Of a DNA stretch of 64,000 bases, positions 58,201 to 64,000 are shown in pieces. A program made the translations under genes and the position numbers. The notes under the pieces were generated by a model. That model saw nothing but the letters and a program-made list of their open reading frames with translations. It searched no databases and was not told the origin of the DNA. Origin of the DNA: Hepsetus odoe (Eukaryota > Chordata > Actinopteri > Characiformes > Hepsetidae). The DNA is taken from assembly GCA_017165825.1 (NCBI GenBank), contig CM029377.1:21751014-21815013 (forward strand). The letters are read 5' to 3'. Position 1 is the stretch's first letter, and each line of letters starts with the position of its first letter.

Positions 58201-61037
58201 CTCGTGAGGCTTATATCTGATCCAGTTACCATTTACATGAATTAAGCAGGTTAACAGTGTTCTAGATCTGAAACCTGATGACAAGCCTAAACTTTTCCAG
58301 GAAGTTCTTTCTGATTTGTGGAAAAATGTACCCACCAATGTTATAAATAGAAAGGGAAACATTTCACCAATGAATGGAAAAAGTCAGAAAAGTAGAACTT
58401 CTTCAATCAGAATGTGAAATCACTCTGATGCCTTATCAATTGCCATAGCAACAGTTACCCTAGCAAGCACCAGGGAGTTTCTTTAGCCATCAAGGTGCAT
58501 TATCATGTAATTATTCATGATAAACTATCAACAAAACTCAACAAATAGCTGCATTTTGTGAGAACCGATCTTGGTTAGGACATGACAGCATGGAGAGAAA
58601 GAAAGAGCGAACTGTGTCGACACAAAAGAGGAAAATTCCTGCAAGAGGATAATGGTGGAACCTGTACACACCAATGTGTTTGTGTTTGTCCTGTTGTTGT
58701 GTCTTCAGCTTGCTAAGATTTGCATGGTGCTCTTGACGTGCTTTTTTGTCTATCTCCGTCCTTCGCTGTTTCTGTCTCTGTGCCAGTGCGTCCTCATGAG
58801 CATGTCCCTGTGCATTTGTTCATGTGTTTGTAGGAACTGTGGTCTGTGTAACAGTGGTCTTTCGATCTTTATACAAGGGCCCGACTGATGTACTGGATGT
58901 TGAAAATTCTATGTCAAAATCAAAGTTCATTCATTTTTGTTAAGCAGAAAAATACATCATTTTATTTAAATGAGGGTTATGATGTACATAGGTTTGGTCA
59001 TGAGTGGCTTATTCATATTAAAACTTTTTTTGACAACTGACAGTCAATCAACAAAACTAAAAATTATCAATAAAATTTACCCACAATTAGCAAAAAAAAA
59101 GAGCCAAATTTAAATCTGTGATCGCCTTACAATTTGCATATGAAATTTTCAAAGATTCAATGTCTTTAATCCAATTTTAAAACAAACATTAAAGGTCAAA
59201 GGCAATTTTGAAAAACATTTATATAAGAGCTCAGAATGTTTTTTGTCTCTTCTGTGAAGTTAGATCGTTTGATGATTGAATCATTTAAAATTATTCTAAA
59301 TTTTTATCTAAATATTTATTGATTTAATATTGATTTAATTTCAATTTTAAAGTTTTTTCAGCTGTTTTTTTTTTTTTTTACTCCGTTGGGCCCTCTTTGT
59401 AGATACATGTTGGAATGACCGCATTATATTCATCCAACGCTGATGGTATAAAGATCGGTGTGTCTGCTGCTAGTGCTGCTCACTATCGTTTTTAATGAAC
59501 ATAAAGTGGCGATGAATGAAAGGATGTATCAATTAAAGCAGGATACTGGCTGGCACCATGGATGGCTCTGCAGCCCTTGATGCACAGCTCCCTTATCAAC
59601 TATGGTTTGGTAACTCACTGTATTGTTTCCTCTCATTTCCCACCACCTTGGCCCACTCTGACCAATCACAGCGCACAGATGACAGCATAATGGTTGACAC
59701 AACTCTGCTGGTGCACTTCTTCGGAAAGAAGGGGAAGGCGGAGTTAACGTTTGATGACTTCTACAGGTACCTTGTACTAATAGCAAATCTCACAAGTTAG
59801 CAAACTTGTTTGTAGACTCAAAAGTTTATTTTCATCAATATAAAACTAATAATGAACAGAGTTGCAGACATTTCTAAAATGACGGGGAGAGCTTTAGAAC
59901 TGAAGTAATAATAAAAAATGCTTTGGATATGAAGTTATGAAATTCACAATTAATGACATGATCAGTAATTAAGTAAATAAATAATTATTAATAAACTTGT
60001 AGCATTAATGTAATAAAATAAAAATAAAATTCAACATTGAATTATAATCAAATGAATATTCTGAATGAAGTTCTAAAATGTATGTTTAGAAAAATTATAA
60101 AAGCAAATTATTCCAAGCAAATTTATAAAAGCTTGGGTTAGGTTTATATTCAGAATATCTAATAAAATTATTGTTCAGAATTACAATTGAATTAAAAAGA
60201 AATCAGATTTAAATATAAATAAAATAAATGAACAAAAGTAAGTTTGAATTGATTCAGTGTTCAGAACTTTGTTTTAATAAAATTAATATTTGGATATAAG
60301 TATATTACAAGATACTCATATAATCATAATATGCAACCTTTTGCTCAAACTAGTCATTGTCCAAGGTTGTTTCCTTCCTTTGTTCTTGGATCTGTGCTTT
60401 TTTTCTTTGTTCTTTTAATTAAATAAAATAAACAGACTCAGCCTTAACATCCTGCTTACAAGCCTCATTTATAATTTTAATAAAATTAATATCCAAAATT
60501 AAGTTGTAGCAAAATAACATTCAATATTAAGTTCTATTTTAGGTATTTTACAGAATTTAGTTCTAATAAAATTTAGAATTTAGTCATAGTTTTCGGGAAT
60601 TAATTTAATCAAAAAACTGAAATTCGGAATTAAGCTCTCAGAATATAGAAATCAAATCTTGAGGCACTTAATTTAACAAGGAATAAACTAACTACATAAT
60701 AAAAATACATTATTTTTTATTAAGAACTTAAAAAAATGTGTAGCTTATAATGTTTAAACCTAGTAATAGTTGTCATTCTGTAAATAACAATAAATTAAAG
60801 ATGTTATTACTAAAACAAGAACTGTAAAACTCTCTTCCCTCTTTCTGTATCTCTCATTCTTCCAGGTTTATGGATAATCTCCAGACAGAAGTATTGGAAA
60901 TTGAATTTCTCACATATTCCAAAGGAATGACCACCATCAGTGAGGAGGACTTTGCTCGGATCCTTCTGCGCTACACTAATGTGGAGGATATTCGCAGTTA
61001 CCTGGAAAACGTGCGGCAGAGCATCCCTGATGATAAG
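34789..61037 (+). CDS. micu3: Mitochondrial calcium uptake protein 3-like, 5' part (11 exons, runs off window)
   Basis: EF-hand regulator of the mitochondrial calcium uniporter, in the intermembrane space. Exons: 34789-35031, 40352-40499, 41431-41462, 41547-41625, 47122-47169, 48824-48906, 49214-49285, 51329-51370, 52482-52580, 59672-59766, 60866-61037. All junction phases agree and give 371 codons without a stop. Residues 1-25 are Arg/Ala-rich (targeting signal), followed by a hydrophobic GAGLGAGLGAAAIYLWY segment and a Glu-rich run. Family blocks: YRFRLFSSVEYEGQLYMTPQ, TPPVWKGTSKLFRNLRERG, YTEYLFLLCILT, a canonical EF-hand DADGNRMVDKRE, EIFRKKNEKKG, ARSYWDMLRRGTSQALFSDL, LVHFFGKKGKAEL, FMDNLQTEVLEIEF. 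The second EF-hand and C terminus lie past the right edge. MICU1/MICU2 are less likely because of the YWD-LRR-TSQALFSDLAE block and the divergent FGF20 neighbour. A short exon between exons 1 and 2 may have been missed. Confidence 0.93.
35218..35309. repeat. (AAT)n microsatellite
   Basis: Ataataata tract interrupted by (AAG)n; long pure part at 35255-35308. Confidence 0.95.
35330..35960 (+). repeat. Degenerate ggacagtgat tandem repeat
   Basis: Words such as gaggacagtgatagtg and tggacagtgatgatgga recur every 20-35 bp over about 600 bp. Confidence 0.75.
35969..36105 (+). repeat. 33-bp tandem repeat, about 3.5 copies
   Basis: Tatagaatctaaaaagtgctc followed by agagtataaaag repeats nearly unchanged; the first unit has an extra 8 bp. 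Confidence 0.9.
38240..38516 (+). repeat. 5' LTR of the Gypsy-like element
   Basis: It matches 39333-39610, sharing agagggtgccctgctctgat, ataagcccca and cagcccacgacacta. It ends in gttaca. Confidence 0.9.
38537..39238 (+). pseudogene. Gag-like N terminus joined to 13-residue repeats, one stop
   Basis: A single frame runs from ATG 38537, twenty bases past the LTR, to TGA 39236-39238 with one internal TAG (38735-38737). The first 66 residues (FQVLEALIVEVEWRLG, then SAPLPGSAEAATVPTPA) resemble the N terminus of fish Ty3/Gypsy Gag proteins. After the stop, in the same frame, comes a 13-residue repeat (GRGPSPPEEAGLE) about eight times. The middle of Gag and all of Pol are absent. Whether the product was ever useful to the element is unknown. 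Confidence 0.6.
38833..39145 (+). repeat. 39-bp coding minisatellite, about eight units
   Basis: Unit gggacgaggtccaagcccgc + cggaggaggcggggcttga, 39 bp, so frame is kept. Two adjacent units (38989-39066 region) are almost identical. Because 39 is divisible by three, several frames on both strands stay open, including a minus-strand frame 38796-39119 with its own 13-residue repeat. Confidence 0.9.
39333..39610 (+). repeat. 3' LTR of the Gypsy-like element
   Basis: It starts TGTGATGCC right after the polypurine tract and ends TAGTTACA before the GAAAG target duplicate. Confidence 0.9.
40203..40318 (+). repeat. SINE 5' part abutting micu3 exon 2
   Basis: Ggcagcggtggcctaatggt matches the head of the 14949 family, with A box TGGCCTAATGG. 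The B box is broken, and the copy stops after ccccatcactgctc. Exon 2 begins about 34 bp later. Confidence 0.8.
40352..40499 (+). CDS. micu3: micu3 exon 2
   Basis: Between ctcctgtgcag and gtgagt; starts phase 0, ends phase 1. It encodes RPFEFEERDVSMSSHEYRF and RLFSSVEYEGQLYMTPQNFI, the start of the conserved core. Confidence 0.92.
40560..41300 (+). repeat. Satellite-like repeat in micu3 intron 2, about 130-bp units
   Basis: Five or six diverged units share tcatat(t)gccccctaca, a cctgt-(t/g)tattac-tttgtcgcaatgg segment, gatcattcca/gtagagca and a ttaataaa stretch. Within one unit a 49-bp piece is duplicated exactly (40645-40693 and 40694-40742), a recent event. Confidence 0.78.
41431..41462 (+). 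CDS. micu3: micu3 exon 3 (32-bp microexon)
   Basis: Between ctcctaaccag and gtttgg. With the carried G it encodes GKKPWRSLTKQ and restores phase 0, matching the KTWKSLSKQ-like linker known in the family. The intron after it is only 84 bp. Confidence 0.85.
41547..41625 (+). CDS. micu3: micu3 exon 4
   Basis: Between tttgttag and gtgagt. It encodes ELEKILADTPPVWKGTSKLF and RNLRER, ending phase 1. Confidence 0.92.
41718..41880 (+). repeat. Worn tRNA-derived SINE
   Basis: Ggcagcagtgttctagtgtt, a B-box-like ggttcaagcccc (41765-41776) and ttgccctgaggtac match the 14949 family with heavy divergence. Confidence 0.65.
41935..42180. repeat. Pyrimidine-rich (CT/CTTT)n tract in intron 4
   Basis: Low-complexity ctctctttctctc sequence interrupted by short unique words. 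Confidence 0.85.
42240..42745. promoter_or_regulatory. Candidate conserved non-coding element in micu3 intron 4
   Basis: A repeat-free block of balanced composition within repeat-rich intron DNA. It contains a perfect MEF2 consensus CTAAAAATAA (42399-42408) and several homeobox-type TAAT cores (gataattata, gcagcattgtaattc, gctaattgg). It could be an enhancer; this is inference from texture and motifs. Confidence 0.35.
43140..44749 (+). mobile_element. Full-length Tc1-like transposon, inactivated
   Basis: About 1.61 kb with long terminal inverted repeats, left 43140-43380 and right 44518-44749. The left flank is TA and the right flank TG, consistent with a decayed TA target. It sits in micu3 intron 4 on the plus strand. 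The inverted repeats share agtacacccctcacattt, ttttcatgggacaacactga and ccacattgtgccc, and contain a second inner direct-repeat-like block as in IR/DR Tc1 elements. Confidence 0.92.
43513..44545 (+). pseudogene. Tc1 transposase, disrupted
   Basis: DNA-cutting enzyme of the DD(E/D) superfamily, about 340 residues when intact. The frame starts MAPHGKELSEDLKKSL with the N-terminal helix-turn-helix region (LGYKAISNTLKLNCSMVAKT) and runs through RPKKLSARAQRHIQR to a stop near 43938. Beyond it, frameshifts and stops recur, but WFGAA, FQHDNNPIHTSK (second catalytic Asp) and MSPDLNPIEHL (third acidic residue) are still readable, ending in PKRVKAVLVNNGGNTKY. It is not functional. Confidence 0.9.
44760..44970 (+). 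mobile_element. MITE family C fragment
   Basis: Starts near tactatgcaaaagtcttat and ends gggggatcaagacttttgca, with cctaagagagttcaggctgt inside, matching 20695-20880. It lies directly beside the Tc1 element. Confidence 0.6.
44971..47121. other. micu3 intron 4, right part
   Basis: Mostly unique-looking. A worn SINE fragment is at 46316-46445 (minus; cagggggctgtgatgaggac to tggcctagtg-like end). A near-palindrome of ggttaccatgg/ccacggtaacc type is at 45209-45245, and an X-box-like GTTACCATGGAAACC at 46511-46525. 46600-47100 is repeat-free and may be conserved. No exon recognised. Confidence 0.45.
47122..47169 (+). CDS. micu3: micu3 exon 5
   Basis: 48 bp between ccctcgcag and gtgagt; phase 1 to 1. 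It encodes GIIAYTEYLFLLCILT. Confidence 0.93.
47570..47860 (+). mobile_element. MITE family B internal fragment
   Basis: Carries one cttcctgaaagaag-type unit, then tctcattttcagtacagtct, the ggttaatccacacagtgatc block and gaagaaacaggtgcagatga; both ends are lost. Confidence 0.75.
48370..48660 (-). mobile_element. MITE family C fragment, reversed
   Basis: Accaccattattcttcagca then cagcttcaactctcttagg is the reverse complement of 20695-20745. The rest is degraded. Confidence 0.55.
48824..48906 (+). CDS. micu3: micu3 exon 6 (first EF-hand)
   Basis: Between cctccccag and gtgaga; phase 1 to 0. It encodes PHAGFKIAFNMF and the loop DADGNRMVDKRE with Asp, Asp, Asn, Asp and Glu at calcium-ligand positions 1, 3, 5, 9 and 12, so it should bind calcium. 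Confidence 0.94.
49214..49285 (+). CDS. micu3: micu3 exon 7
   Basis: 72 bp between ctcctccag and gtaaga, phase 0 to 0. It encodes LQEIFRKKNEKKGRKGDTEK, a Lys/Arg-rich linker after the EF-hand. Confidence 0.92.
49286..51328. other. micu3 intron 7
   Basis: (CA)n at 50155-50193. The rest is unique-looking or AT-rich without a recognisable exon or element. Confidence 0.55.
51329..51370 (+). CDS. micu3: micu3 exon 8 (42 bp)
   Basis: Between gcttgtag and gtatgt, phase 0 to 0. It encodes SMQLYGYQVAPINS, the counterpart of the LQLYGY segment of MICU3. Confidence 0.88.
51371..52481. other. micu3 intron 8 with a possible L1 ORF1 remnant
   Basis: On the minus strand a frame 52426-51911 begins MGSKEAKMDAHHKGTIEEPL and contains TEFSKDVCLELSALKSLR, which vaguely resembles the N-terminal coiled-coil region of fish L1 ORF1 proteins. 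After about 75 codons it reads like random non-coding DNA. 52000-52260 is repeat-free with several ATTA/TAAT cores and could instead be conserved non-coding sequence. Confidence 0.3.
52482..52580 (+). CDS. micu3: micu3 exon 9
   Basis: 99 bp between ttccacag and gtacag, phase 0 to 0. It encodes EEVVARSYWDMLRRGTSQAL and FSDLAE. Confidence 0.93.
54325..54978 (+). mobile_element. MITE family B, longest copy, three internal tandem units
   Basis: Ends gtaaaagtcttgagcccctc and, inverted, aaggtcctgagcccttaat; TA lies at both sides. The interior has three copies of a roughly 69-bp unit (cttcctgaaggacagtgttt, then tctctcattttcagtacagtct, then ctgtacctgag), then the ttggttaatccacacagtga block. It has no coding frame. 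Other copies have one or two units. Confidence 0.85.
54979..56040. other. Intron 9 part, nothing recognised
   Basis: The 55330-55780 region is GC-richer and unique-looking. The remainder is microsatellite and AT-rich sequence. Confidence 0.4.
56045..56950 (-). mobile_element. Decayed Tc1-type non-autonomous element
   Basis: Phrases such as atattcagacccctcat, ccacaacatgaagctaccat, ctgccctggaaactcctcca and gaacgatggaggtcaccgtgc match the reverse strand of Tc1-like elements and their MITEs common in fish (ctgaat-type ends). The left end near cgtgcatacagaagggtttt is recognisable; the frames are destroyed. Confidence 0.6.
59672..59766 (+). CDS. micu3: micu3 exon 10
   Basis: 95 bp between aatcacag and gtacct. 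It encodes RTDDSIMVDTTLLVHFFGKK and GKAELTFDDFY, ending phase 2. Confidence 0.93.
59767..60865. repeat. micu3 intron 10, AT-rich degenerate tandem repeat
   Basis: 59860-60680 is largely built of diverged ttcagaattaagttctaata and aaaattaatattc words with a step of about 30-35 bp. These are the same words as at 19641-20115 and 61255-61460. Confidence 0.55.
60866..61037 (+). CDS. micu3: micu3 exon 11 (last exon in window)
   Basis: 172 bp between attcttccag and gtgctt. It encodes FMDNLQTEVLEIEFLTYSKG, ISEEDFARILLRYTNVEDI and ENVRQSIPDDK, ending phase 0. The next family exon (GITFDEFRSFF-like) was searched for by eye and is not in the window. Confidence 0.94.
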
Positions 61038-64000
61038 GTGCTTCCATTCAACCTCATTTACTCTCCACTTGTGTCTAGATACTTTTTGAAAGAGCTCTCC
61101 AGATCATCTTTAAGATCAATGTACAGATGTTGACTTTACACTTTTTGGGTCTTAAGCAAAAGGGTTGTTTAACCTGTATGGGGCAGATCTGCCCAAAACT
61201 TAAATTTAATATAAATCAAGTTGCTCAAACATTTAAGAGATGTTAGTTCTGGTTGAAATATTGTTCAGAATTACATTCTAATAAAATACATTTTCAGAAT
61301 CATGATTTTATGAAATATAAATTCAGATGTGTATATTAATAAAACTAATATACAGAAGTAAGTTGAAATTGAATTACTGTTCAGGACTGCATTCTAAAAG
61401 TAATATTAAAAGTTTTAGTAAAGTTAAGATTCAGAATTTCTAATTGAGTTATTATTCAGAATCCATCAAATTAATCATGTTAACCATGTGCCTTAAGTTC
61501 TTGCCATGTCTTTGCTTTGTTTTGTAATGTGCTTTGATAACTCAAGTTGCTCAAACATTTAAGAGAAGGTCCAAATCACATAAAATAACAAAGGGAAATT
61601 TGATTCTGAGATTTATCTGTTCTAGATGTTTATCTAAATATTGTAAGCTGTTCTAGATAATGAATAATAGCAGTTTTGGGGCCACAAAAAAGTAAAACTG
61701 GCAAAAAAAATACAACTATCAATATTACTGTAAACCAATAACAGCAATCAAACAAGTTTTCCAAGGGGTCAGTATTTTTCATTTTATGTGTTTTTGAAAG
61801 GTGTCAGTGCTTTTTGCTTTCTAGAAAAGGAGGGAGAAGTCTAGCCATTCACTCAGTATAGCACAAATCCTAAGACATGAGACAAAACTTGTTTTTCATT
61901 GAATTTGTTGGTGAGCTAACTAGTCAATTTACTATTAGGGTAACAATCTGTCTCAACCCCATTTTAGCAAGTTTTTGAGGGGGTCACCTCGATTCATTTC
62001 AAACTGAATGCCCCTACACTTCCTTCAGCAAGTGATCGCAAAGTGATGTGCAAAAATCATGAATTGCTCCTCATTTCTTCATATTTTGCTTCCAGACTTT
62101 CTTGTATTTTTAATGTTGAGGAACAGTTCTCCAGATCTTCCTGAAGGACAGTGTTTTGTCTCTCATTTTCAGTACAGTCTCTGTACCTGAGCAGTATGAT
62201 TGTTGTTTGTTGATTAATCTACACAGTGATCTACGTCTGAACCTTCAAGCAGAACAAAGCGTCTAACTTAAGACATGAAGCAGTGAAGAAACAGGTGATT
62301 CCAGATGATCAGGTGATTAGTTTACTGCTGATGCTGAACACTGAGGAACCCCTTTATCTAGAACCTTGTATCTTTAGAAACTTTGCAGGAAGACTAAAAT
62401 ATTTGTTCCCGTTTTTTACATTTAATCCTCAATATTATTTTTTTTTAAAGCAGAAAATGTATCTTTGCAGTAACAAGGGGATTCCCTACGAAATATAAAG
62501 AAATGAGGGGCTCAAGACTTTGGAACAGACCTGTACGTCACAGGTGAAACAGGGCAAGTGAACAAGAGTTTATTCTAAATAATGAGAATAAATATATTGT
62601 GGCTCTTCCACACCACTCCAAATCCCCCTCTTCATCTTCACTCTAAACCCCTCCACACTCTTCACACCTGAACGCTCCGCTGCCCCATCAGCCGAGCGAG
62701 TGTGTATGTGTGTGTTGTAACAGCAGCTTGTAAGCTGTAGTGTAATCTTACATCTCTTCCTGTCACCTCTGCTCCCTAATTCCACTCCTTTCCTTTGTTC
62801 TATCCTGAAATGCTCAGGAGTGATTGACAGGTCACCGCCACTGCCGTATCATGTTCGGTTCAGATAAGTGCCCGTGGAGAACCTGACATTAGCGGTTTCT
62901 TCTCAGGGAAGTGTATGTTTTAGTGCAAACTGACATTAGGGTCCTGAAGCCCTAAATGGGTGTTAGTGTGTAATTTGATAATGTTCTCATTGATCCATGT
63001 CTCGAGAACGACATAATCACGGTTGCTCCTCTTCAAATCGCCACAATAGCCAAAGTTTTGAAATTTTCTTAGAAAGAAGACTGGAACTATGTACCTCCAG
63101 CAAAGAATGTACCTGCATTTTCATCTGAGAGCATGAGGCAAACAGTGTAAATGTGATCACAACATCCTCCTTTAGGTACCATTTTATTCACTAAACATGT
63201 TTTTCCCAGGACAGGCTACAGAATTGTATCATTTTATAATCTAATGGTTTAAAGTAGTTCAGTAAAAACAGAAAGCTCAATTGGGAACAGGGTGTATGGA
63301 GGAAAGTATCCATGGAGTGGAATATGGTGGAGTTTTGTTTTTGAAATACCCTTGATGGGATGCCCCAAAGGTACCACGACCAGTGACAGTTCAGTACTGT
63401 TTTGTGATTTTTGGTGCCATTTGAGAGTTAACAATGCTAGGGAGTCAAAGATGCTTTAGAATAGAACTGAACAAACTGGTGAAAATGTTCACTTGCAAAT
63501 TATTCTTTCCTATAATCTACTTTTTTAACCCCTTTTTTCACCTTTTAATGAGTATTATTGTGACACTACCCCAAGATCTCACTAAAATTTCAACCCTTCA
63601 GATTTAAAAACTGTACTTTTAAAATGGCTGTTGAATATAAAATGATTGCTAGTCATCCCAATTTAAAATTTTTTGTTAGTTGATGGAATACAAACTAGAG
63701 CCATTGGTTTCAGTTTGGATGAGTTGGAAAGGGATTAAAAATAGCATTTTAAAAAATAGAATTGTAATTTATTCCTTTATCTTTCAAGACTTTGTGAAAC
63801 AAAGCAACAGTTTTCTATTTAATACCTTAAGATACACCAAGAAACTAAACACACTTATTTGTGCTGGAAAGCTCAATGTTCTTGACCCCAAACCTTTGAA
63901 ATTCATCTGAAGCAAATATGAAACAGTCTATCGCTAATACCCTGTATGAGGAGATATTCTCAAGCAGTGAATGCCTTCTCTCCTTTCTGTTTTCCACGCT
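61038..64000. other. micu3 intron 11 (incomplete)
   Basis: 61255-61460 carries the dispersed AT-rich tandem words. A family B MITE is at 62045-62534. 62535-64000 shows no exon or named repeat. Confidence 0.6.
62045..62534 (+). mobile_element. MITE family B, both ends present, one internal unit
   Basis: Starts atgtgcaaaaatcatgaat and ends gaggggctcaagactttgga, the two ends being inverted relatives. The interior has a single cttcctgaaggacagtgttt unit and the ttaatctacacagtgatcta block. Confidence 0.85.

Larger units (their letters stand above)
52581..59671. other. micu3 intron 9
   Basis: 7.1 kb. 52650-52850 carries hAT-MITE-like words (ggtcctgaagcacc, cagtagttcccaacc). MITE family B and a Tc1-derived remnant are annotated separately. 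(GT)n lies at 55176-55209. 57000-59650 is AT-rich with no exon or named repeat. Confidence 0.55.

Noticed and set aside
58652..58888. Hydrophobic 78-codon frame with possible membrane segments
   Set aside because: Chance-sized, T-rich composition, no start context or splice context, and it lies within a micu3 intron.

Overview
The window is vertebrate nuclear DNA, almost certainly from a ray-finned fish. Evidence: split genes with GT/AG introns, tRNA-derived SINEs with intact A and B boxes, Tc1-like transposons and their short relatives, a hAT-type MITE, and very many dinucleotide repeats. The SINE types hint at an otophysan (catfish/characin/carp side), but the species is not determined.

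Two host genes are certain. A compact three-exon fibroblast growth factor gene of the FGF9/16/20 subfamily lies on the minus strand (29678-30918). A multi-exon EF-hand gene of the mitochondrial calcium uptake family, best matching MICU3, lies on the plus strand from 34789 and runs off the right edge; eleven coding exons are placed and their phases all agree. FGF20 and MICU3 are divergent neighbours on human 8p22, so this is the conserved fgf20-micu3 pair, and the synteny supports both names. The 3.9 kb between the start codons holds an octamer/TATA-like promoter for fgf20 and a cluster of TCF/LEF-type motifs.

The left 28 kb has no recognisable intact host gene. It opens inside an LTR retrotransposon whose internal part carries a coiled-coil reading frame joined in frame to a broken eRF1 (ETF1) copy. 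It continues through a series of degenerate tandem repeats, each with its own unit (about 4.8-5.7, 6.6-6.8, 8.8-9.3, 10.6-11.3, 15.2-16.1, 17.4-18.4, 19.4-20.1 and 23.7-24.7 kb), mixed with SINEs and MITEs. The 4.8-5.7 kb array has a higher-order repeat.

The micu3 introns hold a small non-autonomous Ty3/Gypsy-like element with both LTRs and a 5-bp target duplication, a dead full-length Tc1 copy with about 235-bp inverted ends, several MITEs and more tandem repeats. No prokaryotic features, CRISPR arrays, rRNA or stand-alone tRNA genes were seen. Exon boundaries come from reading splice sites and family similarity recalled from memory; nothing was computed or searched.
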